From Cordylochernes scorpioides (taxonomy: Eukaryota > Arthropoda > Arachnida > Pseudoscorpiones > Chernetidae), in contig CP092870.1 in NCBI GenBank assembly GCA_030710605.1, positions 96,303,400 to 96,367,399 of the forward strand: 64,000 bases of DNA, written 5' to 3'. This document shows positions 51,940-62,693 of this stretch, piece by piece; within the stretch, counting starts at the first letter, position 1; each line of letters starts with the position of its first letter. The notes under the pieces were generated by a model, which did not search any database, was not told where the DNA came from, and saw nothing but the letters and a program-made list of their open reading frames with translations. A program made the translations under genes and the position numbers.

Positions 51940-52072
51940 AAAAATTTGGATTATAGATTAGAAACAAAAGGTATAACTAGACAAAATCCAAATTATGTTT
52001 GTGACGTTTCAGTAGCGTCACAAACATTTTAAATGATTTGGTATTTTGTTACCTTTTGTTTATACCTTCTAA
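51940..52072. repeat. FB-related short foldback
   Basis: AAGGTATAAAAATTTGGATT to TTTTGTTACCTTTTGTTTAT with GTTTGTGACGTTTCAGTAGC at the turn. A diverged member in which the hairpin motif is reduced. Confidence 0.65.
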
Positions 52073-52129
52073 AAAATAAATCTGTATTTATATATCTTGT
52101 TTGTTATTTATCTATTGTTAGTTATATAT

Positions 52130-52315
52130 CTAGTGTACAAGAAAACCTTGTCTGGAGGACGACTCTCTCAAGGTGGGGAAGCCTTCCTTGCTGAAGACAT
52201 TTGTACACAACTTATATATATATTCCCCTACACTTTATATGCCCTTTTACTCTTTTATTTTTTCACCTTTGTAAAATTTGATTAAAAGAATCAATAAAAT
52301 TGTTTAAATTGTCTT
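52130..52315 (+). mobile_element. Second copy of the retroposon seen at 26133
   Basis: CTTGTCTGGAGGACGACTCT, TTTATATGCCC and a GAATCAATAAAATTG end parallel the 26133-26341 insertion. Confidence 0.5.
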
Positions 52316-52497
52316 GTTGAGAGATTAGGTTTTTGTTTAACAATGTTTTTATAAGAATAGAATATGTTTGATCTCCTTATTTTGTAATGGTTAATTTTAG
52401 TGACACATAATATTCTACTGAAAGTCTTGAAATCTACTGTTCCCTGTGCAACAGGCTCTATAGAGTGCCCAATATGCAGTGAAACCCTGTTAGAATG

Positions 52498-52574
52498 TTG
52501 TTGTTGTTGTGTTCAATGAAGAGCCTCAGATGTCTCCATACATCTCTATCACAGCAATGTCCTCTATCTCCCTA
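52498..52574 (-). mobile_element. Truncated (AAC)n retroposon with TSD
   Basis: TTAGAATG at 52490-52497 and 52575-52582. The minus strand ends in (CAA)n after GAGGCTCTTCATTGAACAC, as the 27580 copy. Confidence 0.75.
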
Positions 52575-52619
52575 TTAGAATGAATCTGGGATATAGCTAA
52601 CCTTTCCTTATAACAAACT

Positions 52620-52945
52620 TGTACAATTTGGATTATAGATTAGAAAAACACAAGATAATAAGAAAAAATAGTACAAATGTAATATTGTACTGGGATAAGG
52701 TGCATAAATTGAGAAAAAGGCATCTACTTATCGTGCAACTGAAAGTTGCTGATGGCTTGCGCCATCTATCGAAATAAATATCAACTATTCTCGTTGATTT
52801 TTAATTATTCCAGAATTGGCCAAATACCCATTCTTGATTAATCAAGAAAAGCTAACTAATCTAGATAATAAGACCAAATAAACACACTATTTATATGGAT
52901 TTGGTCTCATTATCTTGTGTTTCTAATCTATAATCCAAATTGTAC
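52620..52945. repeat. FB repeat ends with foreign spacer
   Basis: ACAATTTGGATTATAGATTA and ACACAAGATAATAAG at the left; TATTTATATGGATTTGGTCT to AATCTATAATCCAAATTGTA at the right, about 300 bp apart. Confidence 0.6.
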
Positions 52946-53091
52946 CCAATCATCTTGGTGAAACAAGTAAAAAAAAAGAAACCAAATAGACCAAGGAAGG
53001 ATTGGGTCTAATGAAACAATCTGAAGTAGAAGATATGAAGCGATAAAGAGAGAAAAAATTGTGAAAAAAAAACAGGAAATTGGCAGTTTTA

Positions 53092-53232
53092 TAAGGCACA
53101 ATTTGTGGTTTATGATTACAAACACAAGGTAATAAGACCAAATCCAAATTTAATAGTGTGTGACGTTTCTGTAACAAAGCTATTACTGAAATGTCACACA
53201 CTATTTATTTGGTCTTATTACCTTGTGTTAGG
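53092..53232. repeat. FB repeat, short
   Basis: GGCACAATTTGTGGTTTATG, ACACAAGGTAATAAGACC, GTGTGTGACGTTTCTGTAAC, then CTATTACTGAAATGTCACAC and TTATTTGGTCTTATTACCTT. Confidence 0.75.
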
Positions 53233-53400
53233 AAATGGTAGTGTTACTTGAAGGTCAACCTCCATCTCAACTAAATGAAATCAGATATGTTATTACTTAA
53301 GAAAACAATGTCGTTATCTCAGAAGCTATATTTTAACTTTCTAGAAACAGAAAGGAAGGGTAAAATGATTAATGATGATTAAATGATGGTGTCAATAATA

Positions 53401-53570
53401 CAGTACAGCTACCTGTCTCTGGAAAGGACAACTCCTAGTTGCAGAGCCAAAGTATCCTCTAAAGAGAGGGAGTTGTCCTCTTACAAGAAAGCAAATAATT
53501 GGTTAAAAAATGGTTATTTTAGTCTGTCCTTTGTAGAGAGGTATCTAATAGCAGGAGTATCCTGCTTATT
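53401..53570. mobile_element. pogo/Tigger-like MITE, decayed right end
   Basis: CAGTACAGCTACCTGTCTCT, then GTTGCAGAGCCAAAGTATCC and GTCCTTTGTAGAGAGGTATC, parallel to 32570. Confidence 0.7.
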
Positions 53571-53714
53571 TAACATTTCCCATATTTACCTATATGTATT
53601 TTGGTCTCACTCACACACTTGTTAAATTCAATAAAAATAAAAAGAGGTGGGGGGATTGGAAATACTTGCACAAGTTAAATTGAGTACCTGGATATATATA
53701 TATCATACTAGGTA

Positions 53715-53825
53715 AAAAGAACCTTTGGGAGAGGCCGCTGCGTATCATAAAACAGCTCGAGGAACATGAACTCATGAAATTCGTGTAATCTTTACACAAG
53801 GGGATAAGAAACAACAACAACAAAC
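53715..53825 (+). mobile_element. LINE-B 3' end
   Basis: TTGGGAGAGGCCGCTGCGTA to GGGGATAAGAAACAACAACA. Confidence 0.7.
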
Positions 53826-54034
53826 TAGGTACAATGAACATGGCGCCTCTACCAGCGCAGCAGAGTTAGGTGGAGAGGTTGTTATACCTATAGTATTTCC
53901 TAAAATAGGCTATAATTCTATGATCTGACCTTCTTGGCCCAACTTTGTAGAGGAACAAGCACAAAAATAAGAAAGGTGAACAAACCCAAGAAAATATTAA
54001 TAATAAAGATACCCAAACACTAAACCTGCCAGAT

Positions 54035-54545
54035 ATTAGCTACAAGGTAATAAGACCTAATCCAAAAAATTAATAGTGTGTGACGTTTCAGTTTTTTTTT
54101 TTTTTTTTTGCTTATCCCTAATACACCGTGGTACAGGCCATGATAATCATGGTGGGTAGTTAGCGACTGCTTTTACTGTAAGCGCACCCCATGTCTACAC
54201 ATGTGAAAAGCAGTTCGACTTTGCACTTACAAATGCCAGCGCCCCGTTTGGTTACTTGCACTCGCTGGTGGGGATGGACTTTTGCAAGAATCGGGGGCCA
54301 TCGGAGCATTTTTTTTAAACAGAAAAAAAGTGTCCAATGCGGGAATCGAACCCGGGTCCTAGTGGTCGAAAACCAAACGGTTTTAACTAGCCTTCCACCG
54401 ACCCCCCCCCCCCCCCCCCCGACGTTTCAGTAACAGCGTTTATTACCATCATTACCGAAACGTCACACACTATTAATTTATTTGAATTAGGTCTTTATTT
54501 CTTGTAGCTAATATCTATAATCAAAATTGTGCTTTATCATTGCCA
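54035..54545. repeat. FB repeat split by SINE1
   Basis: Left arm to GTGTGACGTTTCAG (54091), SINE, then GACGTTTCAGTAACAGCG and a right arm with TTACCGAAACGTCACACAC, ending AATCAAAATTGTGCTTTATC. Confidence 0.82.
54092..54420 (-). mobile_element. SINE1 copy k, reference copy with TSD
   Basis: Exact TSD GACGTTTCAG (54082-54091 and 54421-54430) sets the ends: 329 bp including an A-tail of about 20 and a run of about 20 G at the head (C-run 54402-54420 on plus). The head has TGGAAGGCT and B box GGGTTCGATTCCCGC. The interrupted repeat is FB, so SINE1 was active after FB spread. Confidence 0.95.
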
Positions 54546-55420
54546 GATATTAGTTTATTTTTTCACACACACACAAAAAAATAATAAACAATAATAATTC
54601 TGACTCTTGTCATTGAATGCTTCATTATATTATTAGAAAGTTGCCTACCCATTGGAATAATTAGCAAATCTCATTAAGGAACCCAAATGTTAATAATAAA
54701 AAAAAATCCATTTCGACACCTTTCTTAAAAATAGTACAGTAAAAAAAAAAGTACATTATAAATATTCATTAAAATTCTTAGAGTGACTCATTTCCATTAT
54801 TATAAGAGTTGCTTAACAACTATTGGAACAAAATGAAAACCATAATAAAGGAACAAAGGCAAGGTAGAAAAAAAAAACAATAAAAAGGAGCATTATTGAC
54901 ATTAAAAAAAAAAAAAAAAATTAAATGAGATTTAATAAAATGGGCTAGGGTGAGAAGAGCAATTTGGAGACTTTTGGCTTTTAAAAGGCAATAAAAGAAC
55001 GCCCCCAATCTGGGTAAAATACATAAGCCATCTCAAAGTTCTTCTTCAAAGAGTTGGATATGGAAAACAAACAATCTACCATATTCACATGTTGGAGGGC
55101 ATAAGGCAGAGAAGAACTAGTGGCCCAGACATTATTTGTTGATATCTTTCTAACAGCCATCAAGGAAAAAAAAAAGTTAACAATTCAATAAATGAGAAAA
55201 TAATAATTGCAAAATATAGAGAAATCCATATGTAAATCATTGATGATGTTGATGAGCTTAAAATACAACATTCTCATTAAAAAAAAATTCATAATCAATA
55301 AATTATTTTTTTAAAAAAGCTATTACTTCCACTTTTCTTATTTACCCAAGTCCTAAAACCTCATATAAGTTATTCTAAAAAATTTTATACCCTCTAAAAA
55401 TGATGTGGCGAAAAAAAAAA
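54546..55420. other. Intron 1 DNA, nothing recognised
   Basis: AT-rich with A-runs (54905-54920). Open frames on the minus strand near 54820-55160 lack homology and splice support. Confidence 0.4.
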
Positions 55421-55530
55421 AGTTGTTGTTGTTTCTTATCCCCTTGTGTAAAGATACACGATTTCCATGAGTTCATGCTCTTAAGCTGTTTTATGATAAG
55501 TAGCGGCTCTTCCCAAAGGTCCTGTTAAAA
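55421..55530 (-). mobile_element. LINE-B 3' end, reverse
   Basis: GTTGTTGTTGTTTCTTATCC, then CATGAGTTCATGCTC and GTTTTATGATAAGTAGCGGC. Confidence 0.7.
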
Positions 55531-55554
55531 AAAAAGTGGGTTGTGTGTATAATA

Positions 55555-55795
55555 TATGCAAACACAAGGTAAAAGACCAAATCCAAATAAATAAATAGTG
55601 TACGACGTTTCTGTAACAGCGTTGTTACCATCTTCATACAAAAGTACTGAATGTACTTTTCAGTACTTTTGTCTGAAGATGGTAACAACGCTGTTACCGA
55701 AACGTCGTACACTATTTATTTATTTGGATTTGGTTTTATTACCTTGTGTTTATAATCTTTAATCCAAATTGTGACTTATCAATATATGCAAATAA
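55555..55795. repeat. FB repeat, well preserved
   Basis: ACACAAGGTAAAAGACCAAA to TTTTATTACCTTGTGTTTAT. The right arm has CTGAAGA, GGTAACAACGCTGTTACC and GAAACGTCGTACAC (55673-55711). Both arms carry TACGACG in place of GTGACG, so arm changes match. Confidence 0.88.
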
Positions 55796-55984
55796 AATTT
55801 CACAAAAAAAAAAAAAAAACTTAACCCAAAGAAATTTTTAAGTGTCACCTTCTACAGAAAACATCTGCCAAAAAGATTGCCTTCTTTTTTGCTTTCCACT
55901 TAAGTATGTGTTAGCTGATTGGTAACAGTTAGCATGGAAAAGTCTTCACACAGCATGCTCAGGGACTTGTGTGTTAGTTTGTCA

Positions 55985-56290
55985 ACTGTGGGACACAATA
56001 AGGTAATAAACCAAATCCAAATAAATAGTGTGTGGACATTTCTGTAACAAACGTTGCTACCATCATCAGACAAAAGTACTGAATGAGAAAAAAAGAGAGA
56101 ATATTGTTTTATGGGCTACTAACCAAAGTGTGTGATTTTTGAGCCCAAAAATGAATTAGAAATGAGAAAAAAAAATATAACATCATATGTAAACAAGATA
56201 AGAACTCCACACTCTATTTATTTATTTAGATTTGGTCTATTATACCTTAGGTTTTTCAATCTATAATCCAAATTGTACTTAATCAAGGGA
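55985..56290. repeat. FB repeat, disrupted spacer
   Basis: Left arm AATAAGGTAATAAACCAAAT with CATCATCAGACAAAAGTACT; the right end TTATTTAGATTTGGTCTATT to AATCCAAATTGTACTTAATC. The interior was replaced by unrelated text. Confidence 0.65.
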
Positions 56291-56564
56291 CACAATGTGT
56301 TGGCTCTGTTACATTGAGACAAGTTCCATCATTACCATGTAGCATAGACATCTCTGATACAGTGGTCAGCCATCTCACCCTGTACTGACAACAGGTGGTT
56401 TAGCTGCCTATATTCTAACCTACAACATTAGCTAGACACACTCACATGCTCTAGGAAGAAATTCTCCAAATAGTGATTAAAAATCTCTCAAATAATAATT
56501 TTAGTGTATCACTATAAATAAAATCAATCTTATTTCCAAACCTTACCACTGCTGAATAAGGAGA

Positions 56565-57124
56565 TCTTTTTTATTATTATCCCTGGTACAGGCCATGATA
56601 ATCATGGTGGGTAATTGTTGGAAACTACCTGAGCTCTGTTTGAATACTTTACATTCACTGGGGGGGGGGGTCAGTGGAAGGCTGGTTAAACCGTTTGGTT
56701 TTCGCCCCACTACGACCCGGGTTCGATTCCCGCATTGGACACTTTTTTTTCTGTTTAAAAAACAAACAAACAAAAAAATGCTCCAATGGCCCCCTATTCT
56801 TGCAAAAGTCCAACCCCACCAGTGAGTGCAAGTAACCAAACGGGGCTCTGGCACATTTGTAAGTGCAAAGTCGAACTGCTTTTCACATGTGTAGACATGT
56901 GGTGCGCTTACAATAAAAAGCACCTCGCTAACTACCCACCATGATTATCATGGCCTGTACCACGTGTACAAGGGATAAGCAAAAAAAAAAAAAATTCACT
57001 GGTATGGAGTTGGGACTTTTGCAAGAATCGGAGAACATTGGAGCAAAAAAAGTGCATAATTGCTCGGTTCTGGATCATGGTTGTCAAAAACCAATGGTTT
57101 ATATCATTCATCCACTGACCCCCC
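56565..57124 (-). mobile_element. Old SINE1 copy, split by a younger one
   Basis: Parts 56565-56652 and 57003-57124 make one diverged reverse-strand SINE, flanked by TGAATAAGGAGAT (56552-56564) and TGAATAAAGAGAT (57125-57137). Confidence 0.85.
56662..56993 (+). mobile_element. Young SINE1 nested in an old SINE1
   Basis: TSD ATTCACTGG at 56653-56661 and 56994-57002. G-run head, TGGAAGGCTGG, B box GGGTTCGATTCCCGC, body and A-tail, 332 bp. The target site belongs to the old SINE's body (ACTTGCACTCGCTGGTGGGG in intact copies). Confidence 0.92.
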
Positions 57125-57137
57125 TGAATAAAGAGAT

Positions 57138-58866
57138 GTAGTATCGGATAGCTATAATACAAAATGAGGGCATTACAAAAAAAAAAAAAAAAACTAATAT
57201 CAATAGAATTCATAAATATCACTCTTAAATAAATTTCCTTTTTTTTTTTTTGAAAAGTACAACTATAATGACAAAAAAAAGTATGCAACAAAAAAAAGAA
57301 AAAAAAAATTGCTTTTCAGAATCACATTCAGATATATGGTAACACAATGATGAGCTAAAAAAAAAAAAACTACAAAGTAATTGGAAAATTAATTCAATGT
57401 TGATTGGATGCTTAAGGTAATGAGAGAACCAATCAGAAGGCAAATAACTTGGACATCACATTTACATATAAAATGAGGTTTATATTCTATGTAATATAAA
57501 ATATTTAACCAGATAGTAAATTGCCTCACTGATGTTGGAAAACAATAACAATTATATCTACAGAAAAAAAAAAAAAAGAAGAAAGTTTTTGAAAGTCCTC
57601 ACTACCCATACATGTAAAAAAGTTCAGTGCAACACACACAGACAGCTAAAATCTACAACAAATAATTCTACTACTTACAGCACAGTTGGCTCTGTTATCT
57701 TGCAAGTTGCCTGAAACGTGACACCAACTATGGTCAATCTCCACAAATATAGATATTTACAGTAGGGGAGCACCAACCTGCTAAAACTAACTTAAAACAC
57801 GTTTCGTGGAGAGGTGCTCTGCATGCATTAAATCCCATTTCTAATATAACACCCTGCAAGGCGACAAGTTATTCTAGTAAATGTCGCCCTAACGATTTTC
57901 GCTTACGCGCTTTATTATCAATCCACCTATGGTCTAATACGGCAAGGAACCTAATAAATGGCGATCCACTGAATGTACATCATCCGACGTTGTGTCAACC
58001 CGGACAGTTGGCGACTTCTGTGTGGCAGCTCCTGTATCCGGATTAGATTAAACGATAGAGAGAGATACTTTGTCGCGGGAATATGAGATTGAAAAACCTC
58101 CTAAACGGGTTTGTTGTTTTCATAAAATATTTTTAAGAAGTCGGCCAAATCGACGTAGCCATGTTTAAAACGTAATGATCAAAATTTCGAGGATGTCGTT
58201 TATATTGAGAGGGAGGATTAAATCACCATCTTTCACAACACAGGTGAATAGAAGGTACACCCAGTGAATAGAAGGTGCAACAAAACAAAAGAGTACGATA
58301 ATGAACAAACAACATGCATACTACACATATATCACGCTGCCTTGAGATAAGTACTGGAAATAGAAGAAGAAAGGATTGAGTATTAGTGAGAGAATAAGGT
58401 CACGACGTGACACCGCTCGTCGCGGGATTAGAAAGGGCGAAGGTGACTATATCAAATCCCGCCTCCGCTGTCAAGGGGCGGCTGTCAAGATGAGGAAATC
58501 CGTTCAAAATAACAGCGGAGCGTGCGGAGCATCCATTTCCCCCGTCGTTTAAATCCCCGTCAAGCATTGCGGTGAGGACCGCCGTCTAGACACTTTGATT
58601 AATTGTCGCGCCCCGGCGTCGCAGCGCAGTATAGCGTCACTGGTGCATTTTCCACCGTCTACATTCCTGTCAACCCACGCTAAAACTGCTAACAGCTAAG
58701 CAATCGACCTTTCACACTTGTATCGCTGCATGGAAATAAATGCATGCAAAACGTGCACACACAAAAAAAGTTAAAAGGATGCTAAATAAAAACAAAAACT
58801 GTGTGATCTCAACAATGTTACAATAATGGTAACATATAATAATAACAAGAAGAAGAAGGCACTTAC
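57138..58866. other. Intron 1, 5' part; GC rises toward exon 1
   Basis: 57138-57720 is A/T-run rich; from 57720 the DNA is more complex with CpG, especially 58400-58640. A small direct repeat CCAGTGAATAGAAGGT is at 58244-58276. No exon or RNA gene was recognised. Confidence 0.45.
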
Positions 58867-59140
58867 CTCGGATGACAGGGAGGTGGTGTTGTTGTAGGGG
58901 TACCTGGGAACAACAACACGGGGCAGGTGAGCGACGGGCGGGACTAGGGGAGGTCGGCGAGAGACCTGGGCTCTCTGGGTTGGCTGCTAGAGGACGACCG
59001 GGAGCAGTGGGAGACACAGCTGCCCATAGCGTCCCGCCGCTACCATCGCGGGCCGGGCCTGGCGGCAACATGGAGGGGCCAATCGATGCAGAGAGGGATG
59101 CAGTGCCACCGCCACTGCGAATCGATGGCCCCGTTGGCAT
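58867..59140 (-). CDS. IRAG/LRMP-like gene, first coding exon
   Basis: ATG at 59140, 91 codons plus one base, to CGAG|GTAAGT at 58867. It reads MPTGPSIRSGGGTASLSASI, then a Pro/Ser/Ala-rich disordered stretch (NPESPGLSPTSPSPARRSPA) and LPVIR. It is the first ATG in an open GC-rich segment with no acceptor upstream. Its phase 1 end fits exon 2. No domain; assigned to this gene by strand, phase and the lack of another gene between. Confidence 0.7.
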
Positions 59141-59330
59141 TTGCTCCGCGCCTCCAGATCGGTGTTAAATCGGTCACGCTATCTATCGCCTTGACGCTAC
59201 CGATGATTCCGGGAGGAGGGGCGGGAATATTTTCTTTGACAACCGCGCCCGATAGAGTCGTCGGTTTTTTCCCCTCTTCTTCTTTTTTTACGAGGGCAAT
59301 CTTTTTTTTTTTTAACTGCGGTTTTTAAAA
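59141..59330 (-). promoter_or_regulatory. Probable 5' UTR and promoter region
   Basis: GC- and CpG-rich DNA directly upstream of the first ATG, ending where composition falls to AT-rich near 59330. No TATA box is evident. A CpG-rich, TATA-less start would suit a broadly expressed gene, but no start site can be read from sequence alone. Confidence 0.4.
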
Positions 59331-61559
59331 TGATTTATATCCAATATTAAAAAAAAAAGTCTTATCTTTATTTTTACGTAACAGAGAAGGATATTCTGAA
59401 ATTCCGTTTTACCATTATGACCTACATTAACATTTCTAGCGGCGCGATATTGATGGAAACTCATCCAATCGCGGGGGAAATAAATACTCGGAATAAGTCG
59501 AGTACAACAGGTAGTTTTATCGATCTCTCCTCGATGGATGATTTGTTCAATACGTCAATATTACTATAAACTATATTTAGTCCAAAATGTACATTTAGAT
59601 GTTACATTTTTAGACAAACCGCAAATCCTAGTAATTCAAGAAAAACCTGTCGCCAATTTCCCACCACATTTTAGTCATCTTTCTGAAAAATAATTTGTCC
59701 ACCCACCCCCTTTGTTCCGAGATTTTTCCTTAATAAACAGTGTTGTGGACAGCAGATAGCTGACTAGCTTTCGAGATAAACTTCGGTATATTGTATGTAT
59801 ACGGCGACCGCCATCCAGTTTAGAAGCATACAGGGCTTCAGATGTGAGCTGGTGACATTTCTACCCAAGTAATGATGGCCCATCGATGAATCCCTCCTTC
59901 GCTCTCGAAAATGACAACAACAACATCGTACATTACACGACGGACCTCTTCACAACAAGGCTAAAATACCAACGCGACAATACTTGGTTGCACAGTTAAG
60001 AACATTTTGTTTTAACCTTTAATGCTGGGGTATAATCGTAGTCATTCCGTATTTCATACCGAGACAACATTAATCAAATTTCAAGATTTGGATTGTATAT
60101 TGAAACAAACAAAAAAAAAAACGACATAACCTAATTCAAATAAATACTCGGACCACTCCGACTGATGTATGTATACCCGGAGCAATATTCCTTTCAGCGC
60201 CTCCAGCCCATATTTCATATTCCCCTTCCTAACCTTACAACTAGCTCTCTAATATTATCGGCTCACCATTGAAATGATACAAGAGGGAGTTTTAAATTGT
60301 TATTTGGGGGTATCATTATATAACGATTTGCCACTTTATGGCCTTCTTACGGCGTCTTCTCGAGCGCCAGGTCCTGACTATATTTGACTCAAGGGAAGAG
60401 ATACATTGTATAAGTTAGAACAAGCCTTGTTGTTCATTTCGGTTACCACAGATTTCTCTGAAAGAGAGGCGGCAACCCGTCATCCTATTATTAGAAAAAA
60501 TGCATAGTTTGGCTGCATCCTCACGTTATATACGAATATATTAGCAAGGTTAATATAGAAGTGCCAAAAGTTTCAATAAATTTTAAAAGAGAGCATAGAG
60601 TGTGAAAGTTCTAGTAGCCGCCACATGTCATTGGGAGCGCCGCATTCAATACGGGAAACTTGTTACTGAGGCATGTAGCCAACTCTTCACTGAGTAAATT
60701 CTGGTAATGTAGTTCAGAGGAAAATCGATGGAGCCCCGACAATGGCCAGAAACACGCCAAATTAATTAAGAGCGCCACACTCAATCAACCATTCAATTAC
60801 CTCTTCCGCTAATTGACCGAGGTGGGGAGGAGCAACAAATTAAAGAACCAAAAGCTAACCACCAGTCCTCCCTCCATACATACTTTTTTAAGGCTTGAAA
60901 GCTACTTTAATCTTGTTTCTTTTTTGTTAAAACTTTAAGAACGTGTAGTTTATTATAATTTTTTGTTGCTAGGCATATGCGATGGGGAAATCGCTACGAT
61001 AGGAAATGTTTGTTTTAAACAGAAGTCCCATGGCTCAATTTGCATTTGATTATCCAACGATTCCTTTGAAAATTTAATTGCTCAGTTTGACACTCGCGCT
61101 GTTTCTTAAAAGGCAAAACAACAACAATCCTTTTATTGGGGATCTATGCCCCTACACAGGATTCGCCCAAGTGCATAATTGCTTAGAAAAGACGAGTTAG
61201 TTATTTGCGGGTTTTACATATCCATTTACATACGACTCTTAGTGTTTCTTCTCTTGCACAACCTTTAAGGGGCACACCACAACCAATTAAACTTCTTATC
61301 TCAATCATCATTTCCGCGCGATGGGGGGCAGTCAATTTGACAGCCAAAGAGTAGTAAGAGAAGAGTCTGGGCAAGAAACATCCCTCAGTAGCACGTCGTG
61401 ATACACGAGCGTTCCTAAAGAAATGCAATCATCATTCATTCATGAACTCTCTTTCAGTCCAAAGGGTCGAGGCCACACTGCGTTGTCTTCTTCATCTTGT
61501 GAGTTGACATTACATGGAGGTTATTGGTGTACCCGGCTTGTATGTTACAATGGTACATC
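59331..61559. other. Upstream intergenic DNA, no gene seen
   Basis: Mixed-complexity DNA with few repeats, unlike the introns. No open frame has homology or splice support. A degraded FB-like end (AAGATTTGGATTGTATATTG, TAATTCAAATAAATAC) is at 60080-60148. Confidence 0.45.
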
Positions 61560-61888
61560 CTAGTGAGGTGAAAAAGGTACTAAGGATTAGTGAAAGAGTG
61601 GTAAAAACGATCGATTTTCGTCAGCCAGGACCCGAGTCGAATTCCACATTTGGTTTTGTTGGCTTAAAAAAAAAAAAAGCTTCAATCGCCCCTAATTCTT
61701 ACAAAGTCCCACCCACCAGTGAGTGCAAGCAACCAAACGGAGCCCTGGTCACTTGTAAGTGCAAAAGTCGAAATGCTTCTAAATTTGGCGCACTTACAGC
61801 AAAAGCAGTTTCTAACTACTCACCATAATTAACGTTTATACCACGTTTACTCTCTCTCTCTCTCTTGGGATAAGTTAAAAAAAAAGTT
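61560..61888 (+). mobile_element. Old SINE1 copy
   Basis: A decayed head with B-box remnant GAGTCGAATTCCAC, then CCACCAGTGAGTGCAAG, AACCAAACGGAGCCCTGGTC and a GGGATAAGTTAAAAA end. A (TC)n expansion at 61850-61864 sits near the tail. Confidence 0.75.
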
Positions 61889-62693
61889 CTCGTAGATTTA
61901 AATAAGAGCCTTCAAATGAAATTCTTTCTTAAAAACAATCTGGTTGTAAAAAATATAAGTTCGGTTAAACGCGCAATACTTTTAAAAAACGTTTTCGATT
62001 ATTTTATTTTCTAACAATGAAGGCAAAACGGTGGAGGAAAAGAGATAGCAAAGCACTTTAAATCCCATTCGAAGAAGTAAAGACGACGGCATTAAAGGAA
62101 AAACGATCTATAAACGTTGAAAAAGACGATAGTTTTCCAGACTTGGGTAAATATTGATCGCGATTAAACGGCGCACTTTCACGCTATTTCGATTTGCAAT
62201 TAAAGAAATTGAAAAAAACATCTAAACTTATTTCAAGGAATGACACGCACTGTATGTACTGCTGCGAAGTCCCAATTTAATTATAAACTTCGGGAGTTGC
62301 TATTAAAGCGCTATCAGGTTCAGAAACTTCGATAATGGCGACATTAGAATGCGCGGGCGACTAACGAACCAATCCCAGAGGAGAGAGAGGTCCTAATTTG
62401 CATCTCTCCTCTCCTACAGGAGTATAGCAGAAGGCATCCATAATTGATGCAGTCCGTGTTCGGAATATATTCCCCAAGTATTTTTTTGTTGGCAGGTGCA
62501 ACAGCTCGTCCTGGCTGGGGGAGAAATACCAATGAATAATAAGGAAGCTTCGGAGTGAATATGGAGACCATTCAATATAAAATCTAATTTCTATAATTCA
62601 ACACCCAAGTGATCCGAATTTTAGGTTGAATTAAAGTTTGGATTAAATTATAGTCAGTAAATTATAAATGTATTAATTACAAAAATAAACTTA
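61889..62693. other. Intergenic DNA, nothing recognised
   Basis: Mixed composition; no supported gene. TA at 62692-62693 is the target duplication of the next element. Confidence 0.4.

Larger units (their letters stand above)
13721..59140 (-). other. Inferred transcription unit of the IRAG/LRMP-like gene
   Basis: Exons on the minus strand at 59140-58867, 50551-50386, 47939-47754, 47008-46879, 46118-46084, 44607-44498, 22539-22442, 21873-21820, 16627-16597, 15345-15013 and 14033-13827. Phases join without break from exon 4 through exon 11 and from exon 1 through exon 3. About 540 codons are accounted for. IRAG2 (LRMP/Jaw1) and IRAG1 (MRVI1) are ER proteins held by a C-terminal membrane anchor that bind inositol trisphosphate receptors; IRAG1 is a target of cGMP kinase. 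The anchor exon was not found and may lie left of the window or past the gap. Introns of up to 22 kb are filled with transposons. Confidence 0.8.

Noticed and set aside
61201..61428. 75-residue minus-strand open frame upstream of the IRAG-like gene
   Set aside because: No homology recognised, no splice or promoter support, and length within chance.
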